This document shows, in pieces, positions 1 through 6,651 of a stretch of 13,367 bases of DNA. The first letter of the stretch is position 1. Each line of letters opens with the position of its first letter. Source of the DNA: Pirellulales bacterium. Its GTDB lineage: Bacteria; Planctomycetota; Planctomycetia; Pirellulales; JAICIG01. A program made the position numbers and the translations under genes. The stretch is taken from NCBI GenBank assembly GCA_025924495.1, contig JAICIG010000210.1:1-13367 (forward strand). Reading direction: 5' to 3'. The notes under the pieces were generated by a model. The model saw only the letters and a list, made by a program, of their open reading frames with translations, searched no databases and was not told the origin of the DNA.

Positions 1-539
1 TCCATCGACACTTCCGTGACGAAATTGTTTTCACCTTTGGCGGCGGCAATGTGGCGGTAGATGGCGCCGGCATCTTGGACCGCCTTTAGATATTTGCCGG
101 CGATTCTCTCGACGTCGTCACGCGAAATCTGAAACGGAGCCTCGATGCCGGGGATTTCTAACGTGCCGGACAAGCTCGCATGCCGATCGGCGAATGCGGT
201 TACGGCATCTGCCGCGGCTGGCTGACCGATCGAGTCGGCCACGTCAATCGTATAGAAGTCGCTCGAGGAGATGAAGCCGTCGACGGTTTCCAGTCGGATG
301 TGATCGGCATCGACGAAGTAGGGCTTGCGCCAACCGAGTTCTTTGACTGCAGCATCGGCCGCGGTCCGCACGCTGGGCGGCTGCGAACCGACGGTCGTAT
401 GTTCGCGATGCGATTTGTTCCAGACCGGGACCACGTCGGCGCCTTGGTCGGCCGCCAACATGCAAGCCCGCAATTGGGCTTTGGCCTGATGAGCGAAACG
501 GTCGCCGACGCCAAACGTATATTTAGGAATCATCAACAT
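1..539 (-). CDS. uxaE: Tagaturonate epimerase (UxaE) family protein, N-terminal part, cut by window edge
   Basis: This reading frame is open from the start codon to base 1, so only the first 177-179 residues are visible and the C-terminal part lies outside. The N-terminus reads IPKYTFGVGDRF, followed by a conserved-looking VPVWNKSHREHTTVGSQP stretch and a DADH motif at about residues 75-78 (counting from the second ATG). From memory, these match the UxaE/PF16257 family, in which the Thermotoga enzyme interconverts D-tagaturonate and D-fructuronate; the Asp/His cluster plausibly binds the catalytic metal. The family call is a resemblance, not a search result. Two in-frame ATGs (539 and 533) compete and neither has a good ribosome binding site; a stop lies in frame upstream at 576-578. 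The gene starts about 28 bases after the LgoD-like dehydrogenase stop, so the two are probably co-transcribed. The neighbouring dehydrogenase would make exactly the substrate of this epimerase, which supports the call. Confidence 0.65.
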   Translation of the reverse strand, partial: MLMIPKYTFGVGDRFAHQAKAQLRACMLAADQGADVVPVWNKSHREHTTVGSQPPSVRTAADAAVKELGWRKPYFVDADHIRLETVDGFISSSDFYTIDVADSIGQPAAADAVTAFADRHASLSGTLEIPGIEAPFQISRDDVERIAGKYLKAVQDAGAIYRHIAAAKGENNFVTEVSM

Positions 540-567
540 GGAGTTCGCCAGCCTCAGTTGCTTTCGT

Positions 568-1590
568 TCAGTCGCCTACTTCGACGACGGCTTTGATCAC
601 GCCCGTCTCGGGGCGCGTGTACGACGGGAAGATATCGATCAGTTCGTCGAATGCCGTCCGATGAGTGATCCAAGGCCCGGTATCGATCCGTCCTTCTTCA
701 ATCAGCGAGATGATCCGAGCAAAGTCGCGGGACAGGGCGTTGCGCGAGCAGAGCAAGGTGCCTTCGGGACGATGGAACACCGGATGGCGAAATCGCACCT
801 CGTCGGTCGTGATGCCGACAAATACCAACCGGCCTGCCTGCGCAATCAGGCCGAAAGCATTCGACATCGAAGTGCTATTGCCCGTGGCATCGATGACGAT
901 ATCGGGCAGGTGGCCGTCGGTCAGGTCGCGCAATTCGCTTTCGACCTTGTCGGAGAGTTGGATCGTGTGCTGAACGCCCATCACGTGTCGACAGAACTCC
1001 AACCGCTGCTCATTCACATCGAGCATGATGATCTTGGCGCCGGTGAGCTTCGCGAATTCCAGCGTCGCGAGGCCAATCGGACCGGCGCCGATGATCAAGC
1101 ACGATTCATCCGACTGGGGCGCGGCCCGATCAATCGCATGGCAGCCGATCGCCAATGTTTCGACCAACGCCAACTGCTCGAAGGCGAGCTTTCGAGAAAT
1201 GTGCAATTTACGAGCGGGTACGAGAAACCGCGGTCTCAGCCCGCCATCGCAGTGCACGCCGAGCGTCTGATGCTTCTCGCAGCAGTTGGTGTGGCCGCGA
1301 ACGCAGGCGTAGCATTTTTGGCAATTGATATACGGTTCGACCGAGCAGCGATCGCCAGGCTGAACATTGCTTACGTCGGCAGCGACCTCGAGGACCTCGA
1401 CGCCCAACTCGTGCCCCGGAATTCTCGGGTAGCTGAAGAACGGCATTTTGCCTAGATAGCCGCCGATATCGGTGCCGCAAATGCCGACATTATGGACGCG
1501 CACCAACGCCTCGCCCGGCCCGGGTTTTTCAGGGCCGGCAATGTCCAATTGCTTGAATTGCTTAGGCGCTTCGAGCGAAATCGCTTTCAT
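568..1590 (-). CDS. Zinc-dependent medium-chain alcohol dehydrogenase, L-galactonate 5-dehydrogenase (LgoD)-like
   Basis: This 340-residue protein is a complete medium-chain dehydrogenase. Catalytic zinc ligands are recognisable at Cys38 (GICGTD), His60-Glu61 (GHE) and Glu144 (LVETLA). The structural zinc lobe has the canonical Cys spacing at 90, 93, 96 and 104. A Rossmann GAGPIG motif at 168-173 binds NAD(P). Several stretches closely resemble E. coli LgoD (YjjN), which oxidises L-galactonate to D-tagaturonate: PFFSYPR before GHE, GHTNCCEK, GVHCDGG, VIDATGN and the SRNA...DFA segment. Related enzymes act on L-gulonate, L-idonate or galactitol phosphate, so the substrate is inferred. An SD-like GAGGA (complement of 1600-1604) sits 9 bases before the ATG. 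The gene lies 46 bases after the aldo/keto reductase and about 28 bases before the UxaE-family gene, on the same strand, consistent with one operon. Confidence 0.85.
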   Translation of the reverse strand: MKAISLEAPKQFKQLDIAGPEKPGPGEALVRVHNVGICGTDIGGYLGKMPFFSYPRIPGHELGVEVLEVAADVSNVQPGDRCSVEPYINCQKCYACVRGHTNCCEKHQTLGVHCDGGLRPRFLVPARKLHISRKLAFEQLALVETLAIGCHAIDRAAPQSDESCLIIGAGPIGLATLEFAKLTGAKIIMLDVNEQRLEFCRHVMGVQHTIQLSDKVESELRDLTDGHLPDIVIDATGNSTSMSNAFGLIAQAGRLVFVGITTDEVRFRHPVFHRPEGTLLCSRNALSRDFARIISLIEEGRIDTGPWITHRTAFDELIDIFPSYTRPETGVIKAVVEVGD

Positions 1591-1636
1591 GGAAGTCTAT
1601 CCTCTTCAAAATTGCCGCGGTCGAAGCCAGAACCGG

Positions 1637-2587
1637 CTAGCCGGCGGCGGGCAGCGGATCGTTGTTCTCGGGCCGGCCTTCGATGTAGAACCAGTTGTGA
1701 ATCGGCCGCAGAATTTCTTGAACCTCGGCCAGCAATTGTCGATCAATCGGCAGCTCCGACCAGGCGACCCATTTCTTCACGTTCTCGGGATTCGCCGAGC
1801 CGACGATGCAGGTGGCCATGTCGGGATTAGAGAGCGAGTACTGCAAAGCGAGTTGAGCAATATCGCCCCCTTTCGACGTGCAGTGTTCCGCAGCCTGTCG
1901 GCAAACGGCGCGGACTTCTTCCGTCGCTTTGTGCCAGGGCGGCAGTGACGCATTGGTCAGCAGCCGGGCCGAGAAAGGCGCGGCGTTCATTACGCCCACA
2001 CCTTTGCTCTGGAGATAAGGAACCAGGTCGGCAAGCATCGTGTTTTGCAGCGTGAAGTGGTTGTACGATAGCACGACGTCCAACTCGGTTCGATCGAGTA
2101 TGTAGCGGAACATATTCATCGGGTAGCCGCTCACGCCGATAAACCGCACCTTTCCTTGCTGCTGAATTTTGCGGAGCGCCGGCAGCGTTTCTTCCACGAT
2201 TTGGGACATCTCGACGAACTCGATGTCGTGACAGAGCATGATATCGAGGTAATCGACGCCAAGCCGCTCCAGACTGATATCAACGCTCTCCGCCACGCGC
2301 CGAGCTGAAAAGTCGAAATGTCGGGGAGCGTAACGGCCCAGCTTCGTGCCGAGATAATATCGATCTCGCGGAATGCCGCGCAAGGCGATTCCGAGCAGGC
2401 ATTCGCTCAACCCTCGGCCATAGTAGGGCGACGTGTCGATAAAGTTCATGCCTAGGTCAAGCGCTGTGTGGAGCGAGCGGATCGCTTCGTTCAAGTCGAC
2501 CGCGCGAAACTCCTGACCGAGCGACGAGGCGCCATAACTAAGCCAGGAGAGCTGCATGCCAGTGCGGCCGAGCGGTCTTAGCTGCAT
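1637..2587 (-). CDS. Aldo/keto reductase, L-galactose dehydrogenase-like
   Basis: This 316-residue NAD(P)-dependent oxidoreductase has the full aldo/keto reductase catalytic tetrad: Asp51 and Tyr56 in FIDTSPYYG, Lys82 in GTKLGRY and His120 in MLCHDIEF. The sequence resembles plant L-galactose dehydrogenase unusually well along its whole length, including FDFSARRV, SLERLGVDYLDI, CHDIEF, LSYNHF, YLQSKGVGV and LALQYSLSN. The plant enzyme oxidises L-galactose at C1 to L-galactono-1,4-lactone. Bacterial relatives also act on L-fucose, so that sugar is an alternative substrate. The start is supported by an AAGGA ribosome binding site (complement of about 2594-2598). The gene is followed after 46 bases by an L-galactonate dehydrogenase-like gene and then a UxaE-family gene, which favours L-galactose over L-fucose because the product path leads to hexuronates. 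The protein is soluble and cytoplasmic, with no signal peptide. Confidence 0.85.
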   Translation of the reverse strand: MQLRPLGRTGMQLSWLSYGASSLGQEFRAVDLNEAIRSLHTALDLGMNFIDTSPYYGRGLSECLLGIALRGIPRDRYYLGTKLGRYAPRHFDFSARRVAESVDISLERLGVDYLDIMLCHDIEFVEMSQIVEETLPALRKIQQQGKVRFIGVSGYPMNMFRYILDRTELDVVLSYNHFTLQNTMLADLVPYLQSKGVGVMNAAPFSARLLTNASLPPWHKATEEVRAVCRQAAEHCTSKGGDIAQLALQYSLSNPDMATCIVGSANPENVKKWVAWSELPIDRQLLAEVQEILRPIHNWFYIEGRPENNDPLPAAG

Positions 2588-2673
2588 CGTTCTTCCTTAC
2601 GCGTCGGAACAGAGTTTTAGATTGGGGCATCGTAACATCGAGGCCGCAGGACGTCAGGCGGTTATGAGAAGAA

Positions 2674-3462
2674 TTAGCTAGATGTGTCGACTGCTTGCGT
2701 GGCGGGCAGATGGCGAATTTCGTACAGATCGACCGTGTGCGTCACCGAGCCGTTGAAGTGCGGGGCCTGAGAGAGTCGCCGCACGGAAAGGCCGCGCGCT
2801 TGGCATTCGACGACGAACGGGCCCGCGCCGCGACGGCCCGGATCGGCCAACAATCCCAATCCGCCGGGCGCCAACGCCTTCTGGTAGGCGGAAGCGACCA
2901 GGGCGGGATATTCGCGCTCGTACAGCACATCGGCCGCCGCAACCAGATCGAATTGAACGAGATCGGCGGGGAAGTCGCGCCAGTCGACGACGCGCGTGGC
3001 GGGCCCGGGCAGGCCGTTTCTACGTAAATTGAGCCAGGTGAACTCCAGTGCTTCGGCATAATAGTCCGTCGCCAAAACTTCAAAACCGACTTGAGCGGCC
3101 GCTGCGCAGACAAAGCCCGCGCCGCATCCGAGTTCTAAAAAGCGGCGTCCCGCGCCGTTTTCCTTCGCGACGCGCTCGGCAAGGGCGATGGCCGACGGCC
3201 ACACATCGGCCCAGTATGGCAAGCGCTCGTCGCGATTGAAGTCTTCTTCGCTAATTAATTCATCAGGGCTGCGCGGCTTCAACCACTGATATTGCTTGTT
3301 TGCCAGGACGAATTGCTGCTCGATGACGGTAAATCGTCCGCTGAGCATGTCCGCGAGGGTTTGCCAATCGTTAGTCACTGGACGATCAAAAGGATTCCCT
3401 GGGACATCTGGTCGCGCCGCTGCCGCAGTTCGCCGGCGATCAAGATGCGCCGCATCGGTCAT
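2674..3462 (-). CDS. Class I SAM-dependent methyltransferase
   Basis: This 262-residue protein has a seven-strand SAM methyltransferase core. Motif I is LELGCGAGF (residues 109-117), the acidic residue that binds the SAM ribose is probably Asp133 in LATDYY, a VVDWRD motif lies at 158-163, and DLVAAADVLYE (172-182) matches the segment after strand 4. The LPYWADVWPSA segment (81-91) before motif I is typical of PF10294-type protein lysine methyltransferases and their Nnt1/METTL-like relatives, but the substrate cannot be read from the sequence. The first 40 residues are Arg/Ala rich and probably disordered; a later start at Met39 is conceivable, and no clear ribosome binding site precedes the annotated ATG. 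The gene is first on the minus strand, 86 bases before the sugar dehydrogenases, and diverges from the flagellar operon. The gap is large enough that it may not be functionally tied to either group. Confidence 0.8.
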   Translation of the reverse strand: MTDAAHLDRRRTAAAARPDVPGNPFDRPVTNDWQTLADMLSGRFTVIEQQFVLANKQYQWLKPRSPDELISEEDFNRDERLPYWADVWPSAIALAERVAKENGAGRRFLELGCGAGFVCAAAAQVGFEVLATDYYAEALEFTWLNLRRNGLPGPATRVVDWRDFPADLVQFDLVAAADVLYEREYPALVASAYQKALAPGGLGLLADPGRRGAGPFVVECQARGLSVRRLSQAPHFNGSVTHTVDLYEIRHLPATQAVDTSS

Positions 3463-3665
3463 TAGGACCGCGGCGCATGAACAACAAGAGCCGCTAGTTT
3501 ATCCCGCGACGGCCGTTTAGCGCAGGGGTAGCCGTCCCCAAAGCTCGACGAACTATTCAATCGATCGGCGGGTTTTGCTGGTGAGAAGCGGCAAGTTCCG
3601 CTGATTTGCTCGATTGATCCCGGGCGACGAAGAGATCGCCAGCGACCGGAGCGGCTGTGCGTAAG

Positions 3666-3728
3666 CCGCATTGCCGCAAGTACTTAAACAACGACGTTGC
3701 GCCTCTCTTTAAGGCCCCGGCAATGCGG
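3666..3728. repeat. 10-base inverted repeat abutting the -24 element
   Basis: CCGCATTGCC (3666-3675) and GGCAATGCGG (3719-3728) are perfect reverse complements separated by 43 bases. The right arm ends on the base directly before the TGG of the sigma-54 promoter. It could be an operator, a bending or hairpin element, or chance in GC-rich DNA. Confidence 0.4.
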
Positions 3729-3745
3729 TGGCATGCCGCTTGCTT
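3729..3745 (+). promoter_or_regulatory. Sigma-54 (RpoN) promoter for the flgF operon
   Basis: The sequence TGGCATG-CCGC-TTGCTT matches the sigma-54 consensus TGGCAYR-N4-TTGCW. The invariant GG (3730-3731) and GC (3742-3743) are separated by exactly 10 bases, as required for the -24/-12 elements. Transcription would begin near 3755, giving a leader of about 50 bases before flgF. Sigma-54 control of rod, ring and hook genes is well known in several flagellated phyla. It implies an AAA+ enhancer-binding activator, which is not encoded in this window. Confidence is high for the motif and moderate for function. Confidence 0.7.
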
Positions 3746-3804
3746 AACGGCCGTTCGCCAAATGCCCGGGGGGGCGAGAGGCTCGAGAGCGACGCAGGAC
3801 TTTC

Positions 3805-4560
3805 ATGCCCTACGGACTATACATCTCCGCGGAAGGCGCCCTGGCGCAAAGCACGCGGATGGAAACTATCTCCAATAACCTTGCCAACGCCGATACCCCC
3901 GGCTTCAAGCGCGACTTGGCCATCTTCCAGTCCAGGTATGCAGAGGAGATTCAGCGCGGCAATGAGTTGCCCGGATCGGGCACGCTCAACGACCTCGGCG
4001 GCGGAGTCGATACGCTAGGCACGTTTACCGATTTCTCCCCTGGCGTCCGCAAGAACACCTACGAACCGACCGACCTCGCCATCGAGGGCCCGGGCTTCTT
4101 CGTCGTCCGCCGCGAAGGGCAAGATATGCTGACGCGAGCGGGTAATTTTGCCGTTATGCCCGAAGGCAACCTGGTCACTCAAGCCGGCGACCCGGTCATT
4201 GCCGCGGACGGAACTCCCGTGGTGATCAATCCGCGCGAAGGCGCCTGGCATATCAACCCCAGCGGAACGCTGATTCAAGGCGGCACGCAAATTCCTTTAG
4301 CGCTGGTGCAGCCGCGATCGTTGGGCGACCTGGTCAAAGTCGGCGAGAACATGTTTTCGCCGCTCAGTCCGCCCACGGCAATCGATCCGACACAGCGCCG
4401 CGTGTTGAGCGGCTGCCTCGAAGGTTCGACGGTCAAAGCGGTCTCTGAAATGACGGAAATGATCGAGACCTCGCGCGTCTTCGAAGCGAATGTGAACATG
4501 ATTCGCAATCAGGACCAGATTCTAAGCGAGCTTGTCAGTCGCGTGCTGCACACTGCCTGA
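3805..4560 (+). CDS. flgF: Flagellar basal-body (proximal/distal rod) protein FlgF
   Basis: This 251-residue protein belongs to the FlgE/F/G family of rod and hook proteins. The N-terminal rod motif ISNNLANADTPGFKRD (23-37) and the C-terminal D0 helix (about 208-251, with MIETSRVFEANVNMI) form the axial coiled coil. The middle holds the LAIEGPGFFVV and LTRAGNFAV signatures. The opening PYGLYISAEGA is typical of FlgF and separates it from FlgG. It forms a rod segment between the MS-ring side and the FlgG distal rod, and is exported by the flagellar type III system, so it has no cleaved signal. An AGGA (3796-3799) supports the ATG. It is the first gene of the operon, about 50 bases downstream of the predicted sigma-54 transcription start, and precedes flgG by 52 bases. 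Confidence 0.93.
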   Translation: MPYGLYISAEGALAQSTRMETISNNLANADTPGFKRDLAIFQSRYAEEIQRGNELPGSGTLNDLGGGVDTLGTFTDFSPGVRKNTYEPTDLAIEGPGFFVVRREGQDMLTRAGNFAVMPEGNLVTQAGDPVIAADGTPVVINPREGAWHINPSGTLIQGGTQIPLALVQPRSLGDLVKVGENMFSPLSPPTAIDPTQRRVLSGCLEGSTVKAVSEMTEMIETSRVFEANVNMIRNQDQILSELVSRVLHTA

Positions 4561-4612
4561 TTCGAACTGAGCGCCTCCTAATCACGCCAGAAGTTTCACG
4601 AAGAGAAAAGCG

Positions 4613-5419
4613 ATGAGTATTCAGACGTTATACACCGGCGCCACAGGCATGCAGTCCATGCAGATGAAAATGGACGTGATTGCCAATAATCTGGCGAACG
4701 TGAATACCACCGGTTTCAAGCGCGCCCGCGCCAATATGGAGGACTTGTATTATCAGCAGATCAAGTTACCCGGCGCCCAGGACGCCTTCAACAACTACGC
4801 CCCCACCGGAATTGCCATTGGTCTCGGTTCGCGCGTGCAGGGCACGCAGACAATCTTCGAGCAAGGCGCCTTCGATATCACCAACCATCAGCTCGACGTG
4901 GCGATCGAAGGAGACGGCTTCTTTCAGGTGATCGACCCCTCGACGAACAATTTTCTCTACACGCGCGCCGGCGATTTTTCCATCAATTCCAACGGCCTGC
5001 TGGTGATCGGGTCTTCCAACACCGGCCGTCTGGTGCAGCCGCAGATTTCCATTCCGATTGATACCACCGGTATCGTGATCAGCGCCGAAGGGAACGTTTC
5101 GATTCAGCAATTCGGTCAGCAGCAGTTTTCGCAAGTCGGTCAGCTGCAACTGGCCAAGTTCATGAATCCGGAAGGCCTGCTGAAACTTGGCGAAAATATG
5201 TACCAGGAAACGCTCTCCTCGGGCGCCGCCATCTTCGGGCAGCCGGGCTTGAACGGCTTGGGAACGCTGAGACAAAACAGCCTCGAACGTTCGAACGTCG
5301 AGCCGGTCAATGAACTGATTGATCTGATCACGACGCAACGATCCTTTGAACTCAATTCTCAAAGCGTCCAGGCCGGCGATCAGATGCTGCAGTTGGTCGC
5401 GAATCTGAGGAGGTTCTAG
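4613..5419 (+). CDS. flgG: Flagellar distal rod protein FlgG
   Basis: This 268-residue protein has the length and motifs of FlgG. IANNLANVNTTGFKRARA (23-40) is the rod-protein N-terminal signature, and the following MEDLYYQQIKLPGAQ segment is the FlgG-specific extension that helps stiffen the rod. LDVAIEGDGFFQV and LYTRAGDFSINSNG are shared with the FlgE/F/G family, and the C-terminus SNVEPVNELIDLITTQRSFELNSQ is the classic D0 helix. It builds the distal rod that passes through the P and L rings encoded downstream, and is exported by the flagellar type III apparatus. The ATG follows an AAGAGAAAAG purine stretch. Its last codons contain the ribosome binding site for flgA, and its TAG stop overlaps the flgA GTG start by one base. 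Confidence 0.96.
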   Translation: MSIQTLYTGATGMQSMQMKMDVIANNLANVNTTGFKRARANMEDLYYQQIKLPGAQDAFNNYAPTGIAIGLGSRVQGTQTIFEQGAFDITNHQLDVAIEGDGFFQVIDPSTNNFLYTRAGDFSINSNGLLVIGSSNTGRLVQPQISIPIDTTGIVISAEGNVSIQQFGQQQFSQVGQLQLAKFMNPEGLLKLGENMYQETLSSGAAIFGQPGLNGLGTLRQNSLERSNVEPVNELIDLITTQRSFELNSQSVQAGDQMLQLVANLRRF

Positions 5420-5421
5420 TG
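5407..5421 (+). promoter_or_regulatory. flgA ribosome binding site inside flgG, with overlapping stop/start
   Basis: A strong Shine-Dalgarno GAGGAGG (5407-5413) lies in the last codons of flgG, 5 bases before the GTG at 5419. The junction TAGTG overlaps the flgG stop and flgA start by one base. This decides the GTG start of flgA and suggests translational coupling. Confidence 0.75.
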
Positions 5422-6651
5422 GCCGTGGTTCTAGCAAAATTCTCTTCTAGGCGCCGGTTCGAATCTGCAACCCCTCGGCTCGTCGCTTTGGCCGGGTCGA
5501 TTGCCTGCGCCGTGATCGTTGCGGTCAGTGGCGCAACTGGCGCGGCGGCCGGCGAGTTGAGATTGCGTGAAGAATGTCGCTGCACGCAGTCGCTGGTCCG
5601 CTTGGGCGATATCGCCGAGATTCACGCCGCCGACGCGGAGCAGGTGCGTCAGTTGGAGGCCATCGAATTATTTCCGGCGCCGGCCGTCGGACGGCGTCGG
5701 TTCGTGCGGGCGCGAGAAGTTCAGGATCTGCTCGCATTGCGAGGCCTCAACCTTTCCGAACACCGGCTTTCCGGCGCCAGTCGAGTGCAGGTCAGCACGC
5801 CTGAAGCCGCTCTAGACGTTCCGGCAATCGCGCCGCGGCCGCTCTCTAACTCCGCGATGATGCGTGCCAATGAACTGGTTGAACAGGCGGTCATTGAATA
5901 CTTGCGACGCGAAGTTTCCGAAACGGAGTCGTGGCAGGTCGAACTGAAGCTGGACGGCGATCAGGCGAGAATCGCAAGCACTGCCGGCAAAGAGCTCTCC
6001 GTCGAGGGGGGCGAATCGCCCTGGAGAGGTTGCAAGCGGCTCAAGGTGGTCGTCCCGGGCGAGGCGGGGCGACAAGAGTTCGAGATTGAAGCCGTCATCA
6101 GCACGCCGCCGATGGTCGTCGTGGCTGTCCGCTCTTTGACGCCCGGCGACACGGTGCAGGCGACCGATGTGAAGCTCGCGCAGCGCCAGGCAATGCAGGC
6201 GCAGGATCCGTTCTATCGTTTGGAAGACGTGATTGGCCAACAGACGACGGGCGCGATTGTCGAGGGACAGGTGTTGGAGCAGCCCGATGTTCGCTCGCCA
6301 TTGCTGGTGCGTCGCGGCGATGCGGTCACGGTATTCGCTCGCAGCGCCGGCATTCAGGTGCGCACGACTGCTCGAGCCCAGGAAGACGGCGGTCGCGGCG
6401 ATCTGATCACCGTCGAATCGATGCTCAACCGACAGAGGTTCTTTGTTCGCGTGACGGGCATTCACGAAGCCGAGGTTTTCGCCCATGCGGTCGAGGCTCG
6501 GTCCGCAACCAGCGAACCGGCGGCTTCAGCGCAGATTTCACCGGTTGCCAAGGTGACCCAGCGTGCGGCGCCTGCAGGATATCTTGACCGTCAGGTGCGA
6601 CCTGCCGGTTATCAAGCGAGTTCCAACCAGCCGAGGAGATCGTCACGATGA
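5419..6651 (+). CDS. flgA: Flagellar P-ring assembly chaperone FlgA (extended form)
   Basis: This 410-residue protein is the periplasmic chaperone that helps FlgI form the P ring around the rod. A hydrophobic segment (about 21-44) after a basic N-terminus looks like a Sec signal peptide, with possible cleavage after GAAA (about 44). The conserved FlgA/SAF region spans about 232-348: VRSLTPGDTVQATDV, then GQQTTGAIVEGQVLEQ, LVRRGDAVTV and a final FFVRVTG strand. The remainder of the N-terminal half (about 45-230) resembles the less conserved wing of longer FlgA proteins. E. coli FlgA is about 219 residues, so this one is much longer. The last 50 residues are low-complexity and Ala/Pro/Arg rich, with two similar APAGYLD/RPAGYQA segments, and are probably disordered. 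The GTG start is set by a strong ribosome binding site; the stop overlaps the flgH ATG. Confidence 0.9.
   Translation: MAVVLAKFSSRRRFESATPRLVALAGSIACAVIVAVSGATGAAAGELRLREECRCTQSLVRLGDIAEIHAADAEQVRQLEAIELFPAPAVGRRRFVRAREVQDLLALRGLNLSEHRLSGASRVQVSTPEAALDVPAIAPRPLSNSAMMRANELVEQAVIEYLRREVSETESWQVELKLDGDQARIASTAGKELSVEGGESPWRGCKRLKVVVPGEAGRQEFEIEAVISTPPMVVVAVRSLTPGDTVQATDVKLAQRQAMQAQDPFYRLEDVIGQQTTGAIVEGQVLEQPDVRSPLLVRRGDAVTVFARSAGIQVRTTARAQEDGGRGDLITVESMLNRQRFFVRVTGIHEAEVFAHAVEARSATSEPAASAQISPVAKVTQRAAPAGYLDRQVRPAGYQASSNQPRRSSR

Larger units (their letters stand above)
3463..3804. other. Divergent intergenic regulatory region
   Basis: These 342 bases separate the methyltransferase start (minus) from the flgF start (plus). 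I see no convincing gene here; the short frames that cross it have no recognisable product and overlap real starts. The region contains a strong sigma-54 type promoter facing flgF, a 10-base inverted repeat next to it (3666-3675 and 3719-3728), a weaker 8-base inverted repeat TCAATCGA/TCGATTGA (3557-3564 and 3610-3617), and two copies of ACGGCCGTT (3509-3517 and 3747-3755). I found no clear sigma-70 promoter for the minus-strand genes. Confidence 0.75.

Noticed and set aside
200..514. Minus-strand frames of 104 and 73 codons near the left edge
   Set aside because: They overlap the UxaE-family frame, which is open to the window edge and carries family motifs; these are out-of-frame shadows.
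538..1455. Long plus-strand open frame of 305 codons
   Set aside because: It is antisense to the zinc alcohol dehydrogenase, which has complete catalytic and structural zinc motifs; the antisense product has no recognisable pattern.
3508..3536. GACGGC...GCCGTC stem as a terminator
   Set aside because: The stem is 6 bases with a 17-base loop and no U-run follows, so it does not look like an intrinsic terminator.
3463..3540. Possible sigma-70 promoter for the minus-strand genes (GATAAA-like -10)
   Set aside because: No -35 element at acceptable spacing was found.
3657..3878. Small plus-strand frame of 73 codons crossing the flgF start
   Set aside because: It covers the sigma-54 promoter and overlaps flgF in another frame, and its product has no recognisable features.
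4766..5437. Minus-strand open frame of 223 codons
   Set aside because: It is antisense to flgG, whose identity is certain; a high-GC shadow frame.
5812..6486. Minus-strand open frame of 224 codons
   Set aside because: It is antisense to flgA and shows no domain pattern.
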